DNA of 64,000 bases from Dechloromonas sp. CZR5 (GTDB lineage Bacteria > Pseudomonadota > Gammaproteobacteria > Burkholderiales > Rhodocyclaceae): the NCBI RefSeq assembly GCF_008711155.1, contig NZ_VUYQ01000004.1, positions 147,627 through 211,626 of the forward strand, given 5' to 3'. Each line of letters starts with the position of its first letter. The first letter of the stretch is position 1. A model generated the notes under the pieces. The model did no database searches. It worked only from the letters and a program-made list of their open reading frames with translations, and was not told the DNA's origin. Position numbers and translations under genes: made by a program. Shown piece after piece: positions 1 through 7,907 of the stretch.

Positions 1-305
1 AGTGCGTCGAGCGACCAGGCGACGGCGGAGCCGAGGGCGCCGAGCGTGCTGAGCAGGGTGGTCAGCGCGATCAGGCGGTACTTGCCGAGGCGGTCGCCGA
101 GCGGGCCGAACAGGGCCTGGGTGAGGCCGTAGGCGATGGCGAACGATGAGATGACCGAGGCGGCGGCGGTCGGCGTGGTCGCGAAGCTGCGGGCGAGGTC
201 GGGCAGCAGCGGGTCGCACAGGCGTGCGGCGGCCGCGCTGGCGAAGGCGGCGACGGAGAGCAGTGTGACGGCACGGCGGTGTTGGGCGTCCGGGGCTTCG
301 GGCAT
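1..305 (-). CDS. MFS transporter, N-terminal part (runs off window)
   Basis: Reading the minus strand from the ATG at 305 gives about 101 residues, open to the window edge, so the C-terminal three quarters lie outside. The N-terminus (MPEAPDAQHRRAVTLL) is followed by two hydrophobic helices and the loop GPLGDRLGKYR. That loop fits the major facilitator signature between helices 2 and 3 (G-x-x-x-D-R-x-G-R/K). This supports a 12- or 14-helix inner-membrane antiporter or exporter; the substrate cannot be told. It begins 14 bp after the luciferase-like monooxygenase stop, so it is the distal visible gene of the TetR-controlled redox cluster. Confidence 0.8.
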   Translation of the reverse strand, partial: MPEAPDAQHRRAVTLLSVAAFASAAAARLCDPLLPDLARSFATTPTAAASVISSFAIAYGLTQALFGPLGDRLGKYRLIALTTLLSTLGALGSAVAWSLDA

Positions 306-319
306 GAGTTCTTTTGTGG

Positions 320-1324
320 TCAGGGCTGCCAGCAGGCTTGGGTGGCGATGTCCAGCGAGCGCAGGCGCAGCTCGGGGTCGAAGACGTCGCTGACGAACAT
401 CATTTCGTCGGCGCCGGTGGCGGCGTACAAGTCGCGCAGGCCGTCGCGCACGGTATCCGGGCCGCCGATCACGGCGGCGCCGAGGAAATCGGCAATGCCG
501 GCGCGTTCCTGCGGGTGCAGTTTTTCGACATAGCCGTCGACCGGGGGCGGCAGCGGGCGGCGGTCGCCGCGCAGGATGCCGAGCACGCGCTGGAAGGTGC
601 TGGTGGCGAGGTAGCCCGCTTCGTCGTCGGTGGTGGCGGCGATGACCGGCACGCCGATGATGACGTAGGGCTTGGCCAGCTTGGCCGAGGGCTTGAAGTT
701 ATGGCGGTAGATTTCGATGGCTTGCAGCAGCATGGCCGGCGCGAAGTGCGAGGCGAAGGCGTAGGGCAGGCCGCGTTCGGCGGCCAGACGGGCCGAGAAC
801 AGGCTGGAACCGAGCAGCCAGATCGGCACCTCGGTACCGGCGCCGGGCACTGCGACGACCTGCTGGTCCGGCTGGCGCGGGCCGAGCAGGCGTTGCAGTT
901 CAGCCACGTCGCGCGGGAAATCGGCTTCGGTTTCGACGCGATCGCGGCGCAGGGCGCGCATGGTCAGGCCATCGGTGCCCGGGGCGCGGCCAAGGCCGAG
1001 ATCGATGCGGCCGGGGTAGAGCTCGGCCAGCGTGCCGAAGGCTTCGGCGACAACCAGCGGCGCGTGGTTGGGCAGCATGATGCCGCCGGAACCGACCCGG
1101 ATGTGCTGCGTGTTGCCGGCGATGTGGCCGACCAGCACGGCGGTGGCCGAACTGGCGATGCCCGGCATATTGTGGTGCTCGGCCAGCCAGTAGCGGGTGT
1201 AGCCGAGCGCTTCGACGTGGCGCGCAGTGCGCAGCGAGATGGCCAGGGCATCGGCCACTGTGCCGCCTTCGCGGATGGCGACCAGGTCGAGCATCGAGAG
1301 CTTGAGATTGGCGAGCGGGTTCAT
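320..1324 (-). CDS. Luciferase-like monooxygenase (LLM class flavin oxidoreductase)
   Basis: 334 residues. The start ([14 protein letters not shown]) overlaps the stop of the upstream DMT transporter by four bases (ATGA), indicating translational coupling. The N-terminal half has the bacterial luciferase-like TIM-barrel pattern: the segment [16 protein letters not shown], the strand [15 protein letters not shown], and [14 protein letters not shown]-like text (here [14 protein letters not shown]). This is the YhbW/MsnO8-type subgroup, which uses FMNH2 supplied by a separate reductase. The substrate is unknown. Co-transcription with an Old Yellow Enzyme and two exporters suggests processing of xenobiotic or electrophilic compounds; that is inference. 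Confidence 0.88.
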   Translation of the reverse strand: MNPLANLKLSMLDLVAIREGGTVADALAISLRTARHVEALGYTRYWLAEHHNMPGIASSATAVLVGHIAGNTQHIRVGSGGIMLPNHAPLVVAEAFGTLAELYPGRIDLGLGRAPGTDGLTMRALRRDRVETEADFPRDVAELQRLLGPRQPDQQVVAVPGAGTEVPIWLLGSSLFSARLAAERGLPYAFASHFAPAMLLQAIEIYRHNFKPSAKLAKPYVIIGVPVIAATTDDEAGYLATSTFQRVLGILRGDRRPLPPPVDGYVEKLHPQERAGIADFLGAAVIGGPDTVRDGLRDLYAATGADEMMFVSDVFDPELRLRSLDIATQACWQP

Positions 1325-2238
1325 GCGCTTTCTTTGGTGGTGACGAGCGCCGGGTTGCGCCGGCTGGCTGCCCAGCCGAGCAGCGAGAGCAGGGCGAGGC
1401 CGCCGCCGATGAGCAGGATGCCGGCGATTTCGGTGCCCTTGAAGGATTCGCCGAAGGTGAGGCGCGACGACAGGATGGCGACGACCGGCGTGCCGAGTAC
1501 CGACAGGCTGGCTTCCCAGGCCGGCACGCGGTCGAGGATGTAGATCCACAGCCACCAGCACATGGCCGTGCTGGCGACCGACATGAAGAGCAGGATGCCG
1601 GCGTAGGCGGGCGTCCAGTTCGTCGCCGGCTCGGGCACGGCGAGGGCGATCAGGATGAGCGGCACGGCGCCGATGATCATCTGCCAGGCGGTGAGCGTCA
1701 GCAGGTCGACCGGCGTAACGGCCCGCAGGCGCTTGATCAGGACGGTGCCGCTTGCCCAGCACAGGGCCGCCATCAGGCCGAGGAACTTGCTGAACAGGCT
1801 GGCGTGCATGTCCCACGGCTCGATGATCAGCAGCAGTCCGGTCAACGTGCTGACGGCAGCCAGCCATTGCTTGCCGCGCACCCGTTCGCCGAGCAGCGGC
1901 CAGGCGAGCAGAAGGGTCCAGATCGGCATGGTGAAGATAAGCACGGCCGTCTTGCCCGGGCCGCCTTCGACCAGCGCCCAGGTCTGGAAGAACATGAAGC
2001 CGGCGACCTGGGTGAAGCCGATGCCGATGGTCTGGAAGGGGGCGACCAGCGTCAGGCGCCGGCCGGTGAACTTGAGAGCGACGAGCAGGGCCAGGGCGCC
2101 GCCGACGCAGCGTTCGGCCGCAAAGGCGAAGGGCGGCGCGTAGGCCAGGCCCTGCTTGGCGAGCACCCAGGTGTAGCCCCAGGTGAGGGATAGGACGGCG
2201 AGGGCGATGGCGGGCAGCCAGCGGCGGTAGGCGTTCAT
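1321..2238 (-). CDS. EamA/DMT-family transporter
   Basis: 305 residues from [16 protein letters not shown]. The protein is almost entirely hydrophobic, with about ten predicted helices in two repeats of the EamA type: [19 protein letters not shown] near residue 20 and a second repeat beginning near [18 protein letters not shown]. It ends in a basic cytoplasmic tail ([16 protein letters not shown]). The family exports small metabolites; the substrate is not predictable. An in-frame ATG exists upstream at 2352 but it lies inside the reductase 3' end, and the start at 2238 fits the usual family N-terminus. It overlaps the monooxygenase by four bases. Confidence 0.88.
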   Translation of the reverse strand: MNAYRRWLPAIALAVLSLTWGYTWVLAKQGLAYAPPFAFAAERCVGGALALLVALKFTGRRLTLVAPFQTIGIGFTQVAGFMFFQTWALVEGGPGKTAVLIFTMPIWTLLLAWPLLGERVRGKQWLAAVSTLTGLLLIIEPWDMHASLFSKFLGLMAALCWASGTVLIKRLRAVTPVDLLTLTAWQMIIGAVPLILIALAVPEPATNWTPAYAGILLFMSVASTAMCWWLWIYILDRVPAWEASLSVLGTPVVAILSSRLTFGESFKGTEIAGILLIGGGLALLSLLGWAASRRNPALVTTKESA

Positions 2239-2302
2239 GCTGTTCTCTGTTGGCCGCGCCCGGATGTTTCCGGTGCGCGGCCTGGGGTTGGGGTTTTTGT
2301 TA

Positions 2303-3385
2303 TCAGGCGGCGAGCGTCGGGTAGTCCGTATAGCCTTCCGCGCCTCCACCATAGAGCTTGTCGGCGCGCAATTCGTTCAACGGCGCACCGTCACGCAAGC
2401 GGCGGACGAGGTCCGGGTTGCTGATGAAACTACGACCGAAGGCGACGAGGTCGGCCTTGCCGTCGGCCACTGCCTTTTCCGCGAGGTCGCGGTTGTAGCA
2501 GTTGTTGATCATCCACGGGCCGGAGAAGGCGCGGCGCAGCGCGGCGTAATCGACCGATGTGCCATCCGGCGTGCGGGTGCGGCCGGTATCGCCTTCGATC
2601 ACATGCAGGTAGGCGAGGCCGAGCGGTGCCAGTTGCTCGACGACATAGCCATAGACGGCCTGCGGGTCGCTGTCGAGCGGGGCAGTGAAGAGGGTCTGCG
2701 GGCTGAGGCGGATGCCGGTGCGGCCGGCGCCGATCTCGCCGGTAATGGCGTGGACGACCTCGAGCAGCAGGCGGGCGCGGTTCTCGATGCTGCCGCCGTA
2801 GGGGCCGCTACGATCATTGATGCTGTCACGCAGGAACTGTTCGAGCAGGTAGGTATTGGCGGCGTGGATTTCGACACCGTCGAAGCCGGCGGCGATGGCG
2901 TTGCGTGCCGCCTTGCGGTAGTCCTCGATCAAGGCCGGGATTTCGTCGTCGCGCAGGGCGCGCGGCTTGGAGACCGGTGTGAAGCCTTCGCGGGTAAAGG
3001 TCGCGCCGTTCGCTGGTTTGTCGGTCGATGACACCGGCACTTCGCCGGCCGGCAGCAGCGAGACATGCGAGACGCGGCCGACGTGCCAGAGCTGCAGCAC
3101 GATCTTGCCGCCTTCGGCATGCACGGCATCGGTGACTGCTTTCCAGGCAGCGACCTGCTCGGTCGACCAGATACCCGGCGTGTCGAGATAGCCCTGGGCG
3201 GTCGGGCTGATCGGGCTGGCCTCGGCAACGATCAGGCCGGCCGTGGCGCGCTGGCGGTAGTACTCGACGCTCAGCGGGCCGGGCTTGTTGCCCTCGATGG
3301 CACGGTTGCGCGTCAGCGGGGCCATCACGATACGGTTGGCGAGGGCGATGTCGCCGATCTGGATGGGATCGAACAGGGTGGTCAT
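2303..3385 (-). CDS. nemA: Old Yellow Enzyme family alkene reductase (NemA-like)
   Basis: 360 residues. An FMN-dependent NAD(P)H ene-reductase of the N-ethylmaleimide reductase/xenobiotic reductase type, which reduces activated C=C bonds and nitro compounds. It shows the N-terminal strand IALANRIVMAPLTRNRA, the active-site segment EIHAANTYLLEQFL with the conserved His/Asn pair that binds substrate, and the following YGGSIENRARLLLEV motif; the C-terminal YTDYPTLAA is typical. An AGGAGAAG ribosome site precedes the ATG. The gene sits directly after a TAGACC-type operator and downstream of a TetR gene, as in nemRA loci. The symbol is by family resemblance. Confidence 0.9.
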   Translation of the reverse strand: MTTLFDPIQIGDIALANRIVMAPLTRNRAIEGNKPGPLSVEYYRQRATAGLIVAEASPISPTAQGYLDTPGIWSTEQVAAWKAVTDAVHAEGGKIVLQLWHVGRVSHVSLLPAGEVPVSSTDKPANGATFTREGFTPVSKPRALRDDEIPALIEDYRKAARNAIAAGFDGVEIHAANTYLLEQFLRDSINDRSGPYGGSIENRARLLLEVVHAITGEIGAGRTGIRLSPQTLFTAPLDSDPQAVYGYVVEQLAPLGLAYLHVIEGDTGRTRTPDGTSVDYAALRRAFSGPWMINNCYNRDLAEKAVADGKADLVAFGRSFISNPDLVRRLRDGAPLNELRADKLYGGGAEGYTDYPTLAA

Positions 3386-3414
3386 GCGCTTCTCCTGGTT
3401 GGTTATTGCTTGAT

Positions 3415-3429
3415 TAGACCGGTCGTCTA
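3415..3429. promoter_or_regulatory. TetR/NemR-type operator before the ene-reductase
   Basis: The sequence TAGACCGGTCGTCTA contains the inverted arms TAGAC and GTCTA. The same 15 bases occur at 4092-4106 in front of the TetR gene. On the minus strand it overlaps TCTAAT, a plausible -10 hexamer 30-45 bases before the reductase ATG, so a bound repressor would block that promoter. Similar TAGACC palindromes are known as NemR boxes. Assignment to the adjacent regulator is inference. Confidence 0.8.
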
Positions 3430-3440
3430 GTTGTGAGGCT

Positions 3441-3470
3441 CAAAAAATGGCCGCTGTGGCGGCGGCCATT
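3441..3470 (-). terminator. Rho-independent terminator after tetR
   Basis: On the minus strand a 9-bp stem (AATGGCCGC / GCGGCCATT, loop 3455-3461) is followed by a run of T. It lies between the TetR stop and the operator of the reductase, so the reductase operon is expected to have its own promoter rather than reading through from tetR. Confidence 0.75.
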
Positions 3471-3485
3471 CGTGGGGTGAAATGC

Positions 3486-4070
3486 TTATCGTGACAGCAG
3501 TTTTCGGGTGAAGGCCATGGCGTTTTCCAGCGCGGCGGTGTCGCGGTGCAGCTTGCCGAGCAGACTGGCGCCAAGCCACATCTGGTAGAGCGTTTGGGCC
3601 GTCATGCGCGGATCGAGCGGGGGCATCGAGCCATCGGTGACGCCGGTTTCGATGATGCGGGCGATGCGCTGCACGATCTGGTCGGTGCCGTCGCGCAGGG
3701 TGATGCGCATAGCGTCGGAGAGATCGGCGACTTCGCCGGCCAGCTTGACGACCAGGCATTTCTGCTCGGCGCAGGCATCGCGCTGCATGCCCAGCCAGCG
3801 CTGCCAGTAGCGCATCAGGCGCTCAAGGGCGGAGGGGCTTTCGGCCGCGAACAGTTCGTCGAGGTTGGCCAGATAGTTGTCGAAATACTCCTGCAGCAGA
3901 GCCTGGCCGTATTGCTCCTTGGAAGCGAAGTAGTGATAGAACGACCCCTTCGGCACACCGGCCGAGGTCAGGATTTCGTTCAGCCCGACGCTCGCGAAGC
4001 CCTTGCCCACGATGATGCGGCGGCCGGTTTCGAGGATGTGCTGGCGGGTGTTGTCGTGACGCGAGTTCAT
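3486..4070 (-). CDS. TetR/AcrR-family transcriptional repressor
   Basis: 194 residues. The N-terminal helix-turn-helix spans about residues 8-55 (ILETGRRIIVGKGFASVGLN, then GVPKGSFYHYFASKEQYGQAL), the typical TetR recognition helix. The remaining helical part is the ligand-binding domain and contains cysteines near the middle (DACAEQKCLV). In NemR a cysteine senses electrophiles, so a similar mechanism is possible here. It is flanked by operator copies at 4092-4106 (its own promoter, autoregulation) and 3415-3429 (reductase promoter). The predicted role is repression of the reductase/exporter cluster. Confidence 0.9.
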   Translation of the reverse strand: MNSRHDNTRQHILETGRRIIVGKGFASVGLNEILTSAGVPKGSFYHYFASKEQYGQALLQEYFDNYLANLDELFAAESPSALERLMRYWQRWLGMQRDACAEQKCLVVKLAGEVADLSDAMRITLRDGTDQIVQRIARIIETGVTDGSMPPLDPRMTAQTLYQMWLGASLLGKLHRDTAALENAMAFTRKLLSR

Positions 4071-4091
4071 GCAGGGCAGTCTGGCATGAAT

Positions 4092-4106
4092 TAGACCGGT
4101 CGTCTA
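4092..4106. promoter_or_regulatory. TetR/NemR-type operator before tetR
   Basis: An exact copy of the 15-base palindrome at 3415-3429, placed 22 bases upstream of the TetR ATG and again containing TCTAAT on the minus strand. The identity extends to the flanking bases (ATTAGACC...TCTAG), which supports a real binding site and autoregulation. Confidence 0.8.
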
Positions 4107-4316
4107 GTAAATATTTGTAGCATCGCTGTGATCTGGTTGCAGAGCGTCCGATTTGTTAATGCATTGAATTTTTGGTGCTATTTTTTAATTGAAGGTGTTC
4201 GTTGCCTTCCGTTGCCTGCATCCTCCAGCTTGGTCGTGACTTTTTTCACAAAGAAAATTTGTCGTCGGCGATAGCATGCGCCTTACACCAATCAACTTCT
4301 TGAGGAGGGGTCCGCG

Positions 4317-4493
4317 ATGTCTGTGGCGATTGAAGTCAAAACCCTCGAGGAGGGCTGGATTCAACTGGTGGATGGCGTGAAGGAAAGCGGCGAGCTGGTC
4401 GAGGAATGGATCGGCCTTGCTCATGAACTCTATCCGGCCAGTGAAGTCCGTGTCGTCCAGGTCCACGATCCGGCGGGTGCGACCCGTCACTGA
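4317..4493 (+). CDS. Small conserved-looking hypothetical protein (58 aa)
   Basis: A 58-residue ORF beginning MSVAIEVKTLEEGWIQLVDG and ending DPAGATRH. A very strong ribosome site (GAGGAGGGG, 4301-4309) sits at good spacing before the ATG, and a strong terminator follows directly, so it looks like an isolated monocistronic gene. The protein is acidic, without signal peptide or membrane segment; a short amphipathic helix (ESGELVEEWIGLAHELY) lies in the middle. I do not recognise the family. The 207-bp region before it, divergent from tetR, shows AT-rich promoter-like sequence but no clear hexamers. Confidence 0.65.
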   Translation: MSVAIEVKTLEEGWIQLVDGVKESGELVEEWIGLAHELYPASEVRVVQVHDPAGATRH

Positions 4494-4507
4494 TCCAGGG
4501 CAGTGCA

Positions 4508-4553
4508 CAAAAAAAGCCCCGGTCCTCCACGCGGAGGGCCGGGGCTTTTGTTT
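4508..4553. terminator. Bidirectional Rho-independent terminator
   Basis: A 13-bp stem (GCCCCGGTCCTCC / GGAGGGCCGGGGC, one G-T wobble, 4-base loop) is flanked by an A-run on the left and a T-run on the right. It can therefore terminate both the small plus-strand gene and the convergent tyrS. Confidence 0.9.
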
Positions 4554-4564
4554 GACCTGCCGCC

Positions 4565-5839
<1,275 letters not shown>

Positions 5840-6057
5840 TGCGTTTTCTCCACGGGACGGGCACCGGCCCGGTGCCAAAAATTCGAACCCGCAATTTTAG
5901 CAGAGCTATCGCAGCCGACTGCGCCTGGGGATGCCTTTTCAAGGCGGATGTTTCGCCCTGCCTGAAGGAGCTGCACGCGCAGGCGGCGACGAGCGCGATG
6001 GGAAGCGGTGGGTGTTGTAAATATGCAACTGATGTTGCAAAAAAGCCTAATGTGTCC

Positions 6058-6086
6058 TTGACGCGGATGGCGGCTGTCATGACAAT
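6058..6086 (+). promoter_or_regulatory. Sigma-70-like promoter of the rtcB leader
   Basis: TTGACG (6058-6063), a 17-bp spacer, then GACAAT (6081-6086). Five of six and four of six bases match the consensus with ideal spacing. A transcript would start near 6093, 40 bases before the leader ORF. I looked for, but did not find, the TGGCAC-N5-TTGC element expected if rtcB were sigma-54/RtcR driven as in enterobacteria. Confidence 0.55.
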
Positions 6087-6132
6087 GGCCATTCGTCGTA
6101 TCGCAACCCATTCTTTTCCAGGAGGAAAAACC

Positions 6133-6165
6133 ATGTCTGCATCATTCGAGGTTTCCACGCGCTAA
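6133..6165 (+). CDS. Ten-codon leader peptide ORF upstream of rtcB
   Basis: ATG to TAA encodes MSASFEVSTR. An almost perfect Shine-Dalgarno sequence (AGGAGG, 6120-6125) lies seven bases before the ATG, far better than that of rtcB itself. It is followed by a hairpin and then an intrinsic terminator, an arrangement resembling a leader/attenuator. Alternatively the transcript 6093-6260 is a small RNA. No run of a single amino-acid codon is present that would name an attenuation signal. Translation is inferred from the ribosome site only. Confidence 0.45.
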   Translation: MSASFEVSTR

Positions 6166-6182
6166 ACCGCAGGCATGCTTTT

Positions 6183-6212
6183 GCCCGGAGCGCGTTTCAT
6201 GCGAATCCGGGC
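6183..6212 (+). other. Leader RNA hairpin 1
   Basis: GCCCGGA (6183-6189) pairs with TCCGGGC (6206-6212), and CGC/GCG pair inside. It lies between the leader ORF stop and the terminator and could compete with or stabilise neighbouring structures. Confidence 0.5.
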
Positions 6213-6223
6213 CGGGAAGATCC

Positions 6224-6259
6224 AAAACCCCCAGGCCATCGCCGGGGGTTTTTGTTTTT
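6224..6259 (+). terminator. Intrinsic terminator between leader ORF and rtcB
   Basis: CCCCC pairs with GGGGG, and after a bulged A, GGC pairs with GCC around a CATC loop; TTTTTGTTTTT follows. It is a strong plus-strand terminator 86 bases before the rtcB ATG, so rtcB expression would require read-through, antitermination or a second promoter. Confidence 0.8.
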
Positions 6260-6267
6260 CCGAACCC

Positions 6268-6321
6268 GCCGACCATAGGTCGGCCACGCCCGGATTCCTT
6301 CATGGCGGCCTTGCTGCCGCC
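6268..6321 (+). other. Leader RNA hairpins 2 and 3 before rtcB
   Basis: Two further perfect inverted repeats follow the terminator: GCCGACC/GGTCGGC (6268-6284, 3-base loop) and GGCGGC/GCCGCC (6304-6321, 6-base loop). Both end before the rtcB ribosome site AAGGA (6334-6338). Their regular spacing suggests a structured 5' region. Confidence 0.5.
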
Positions 6322-6344
6322 GGCAAGTCATTCAAGGAATCAAA

Positions 6345-7543
6345 ATGGGCATTCAATTGGAGCTCAACAAGGCGCGTGTTCCCGTCAAGATATGGACGCG
6401 CGACATCGAAGCCGAAGCGATGCAGCAACTGCTCAACGTCGCTTCGCTTCCCATCGTGCATGGCCACATCGCCGCAATGCCCGACGTACACGCCGGTATC
6501 GGCGCCACTGTCGGCAGCGTCATTCCGACGCACCGGGCGATCATTCCCGCCGCTGTCGGCGTCGATATCGGCTGCGGCATGAACGCCGTGCGTACATCGC
6601 TGACGTCGGCGCAACTGCCGGACAATCTGCGCGGCTTGCGCCTGGCCATCGAGGCCGCCGTGCCGCTCGGCTTCAACCAGCACGCCGCCAGCCGCATGCG
6701 CGGCAGCGAGCTGCAACGGCAAGGGCGGGCGCTCAACGACCGGCTTGACCGCATCGTCGGTCGACATCCGGGCCTGATGAAGATGCAGCGCCGTTTCAAC
6801 GAGACCTGGCTGTGCCAGATCGGCACGCTGGGCGGCGGCAACCACTTCATCGAACTATGCCTGGACGAGACGCAGCAGGTGTGGATCATGCTGCACTCCG
6901 GTTCGCGCGGCATCGGCAATGTCATCGGCCGCTATTTCATCGCTGCCGCGCAGAAGGATATGCGCCGCCATCAGGTGCGCCTGCCGGATGCCGATCTGGC
7001 GTATTTCAGCGAAGGCTCGGCGTTGTTCGACGATTATGTCGAGGCCGTCGAGTGGGCGCAGGATTACGCGCTGCTCAACCGCCGGCGCATGCTGGCGGCG
7101 GTGGTCGAGGCGATCAAGCCTTTGCTGCCCGGCTTCAGGCTGGTGGATGAGGCGGTCGATTGCCATCACAACTACGTCAGCCGCGAATCGCATTTCGGCG
7201 AAAACCTCTTCATCACCCGCAAGGGGGCGATTTCGGCACGCGAAGGCGAGCTGGGCATCGTGCCCGGCAGCATGGGGGCCAAGTCCTACATCGTGCGCGG
7301 CCTGGGCAATGCGCAATCGTATTGTTCCTGCTCGCACGGCGCCGGCCGACGCATGAGCCGCAGCGCCGCTACAGCCGCTTCGATCTCGAAGCGCAGACGG
7401 CGGGTATCGAATGCCGCAAGGACGGCGGCGTGGTCGACGAACTGCCTGCCGCCTACAAGGATATCGATGCCGTGATGGACAACCAGCGCGATCTGGTCGA
7501 GGTCGTCCATACCTTGCGCCAAGTGCTGTGCGTGAAGGGGTGA
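6345..7543 (+). pseudogene. rtcB: RtcB-family RNA ligase with single-base frameshift
   Basis: RtcB joins RNA 2',3'-cyclic phosphate (or 3'-phosphate) and 5'-OH ends using GTP and Mn2+. The reading frame from the ATG at 6345 shows the family motifs: HGHIAAMPDVHAGIGATVGS, GVDIGCGMNAV (metal-binding Asp/Cys), GTLGGGNHFIEL, and CSCSHGAGRRMSR, with the guanylylated His at codon 331. After codon 342 (near 7368-7370) the frame breaks. The true C-terminus (TAGIECRKDGGVVDELPAAY, then the YKDIDAVM region, ending RQVLCVKG) continues in another frame to the stop at 7543. Inserting one base would restore 399 residues, close to E. coli RtcB. As read, translation instead ends at 7475 and loses the nucleotide-contacting C-terminus. 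It could be real decay or a sequence error; the downstream genes remain intact and tightly spaced. Confidence 0.88.
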
Positions 7544-7546
7544 GCC

Positions 7547-7750
7547 ATGACCAAGAAAGCCAGACTCACCGCGCCGCTGATCCTTCCGCAAAGCCGCCCG
7601 CGCAACCCCGTGCTCGTCCCCGGCCTCACACGCCGCGCCGGGCCGCACGGGGCCACGCGCAAAGCGACCCGCCACAACATGCGCCAACGCACCCGGCAAC
7701 TGCTCGATGAGCTATTGACGGGCGAGGTGGCGGAATTCGAGATCGATTGA
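7547..7750 (+). CDS. Small basic protein of the rtcB operon
   Basis: 67 residues, starting 3 bp after the rtcB stop, so it is almost certainly co-transcribed. The N-terminal two thirds are rich in Arg, Pro, His and Thr (RRAGPHGATRKATRHNMRQR), and the last fifteen residues are acidic (LLTGEVAEFEID). No membrane segment, cysteines or known motif. The charge pattern fits an RNA-binding or adaptor peptide, but the function is unknown. Position directly after an RNA ligase is the only contextual clue. Confidence 0.65.
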   Translation: MTKKARLTAPLILPQSRPRNPVLVPGLTRRAGPHGATRKATRHNMRQRTRQLLDELLTGEVAEFEID

Positions 7751-7907
7751 CACACCCGCCGGGGCCATTCCGCCCCGCTTTACCCCAGGGCCAGCGCTTC
7801 CCCGGAGCACCGCCCACCTTTGATTCAGGAGAAAAACATGCATGTACCCGCTGCCTTCGTATCGACACCTTCCGACCTTCCGTTTACCGCCTGTCGAGGA
7901 GTCCCGC

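Noticed and set aside
6000-6110. Sigma-54 promoter before rtcB, as in enterobacterial rtcBA
   Set aside because: No TGGCAC-N5-TTGCA-like element or adjacent rtcR gene; a sigma-70-like pair fits better.
6183-6216. Possible tRNA-like T-arm in the rtcB leader (GCGAATCCGGGCC)
   Set aside because: A T-arm needs a 5-bp stem around a TTCRANN loop plus acceptor, D and anticodon arms; only a simple hairpin is present, so no tRNA or tRNA-like RNA is called.
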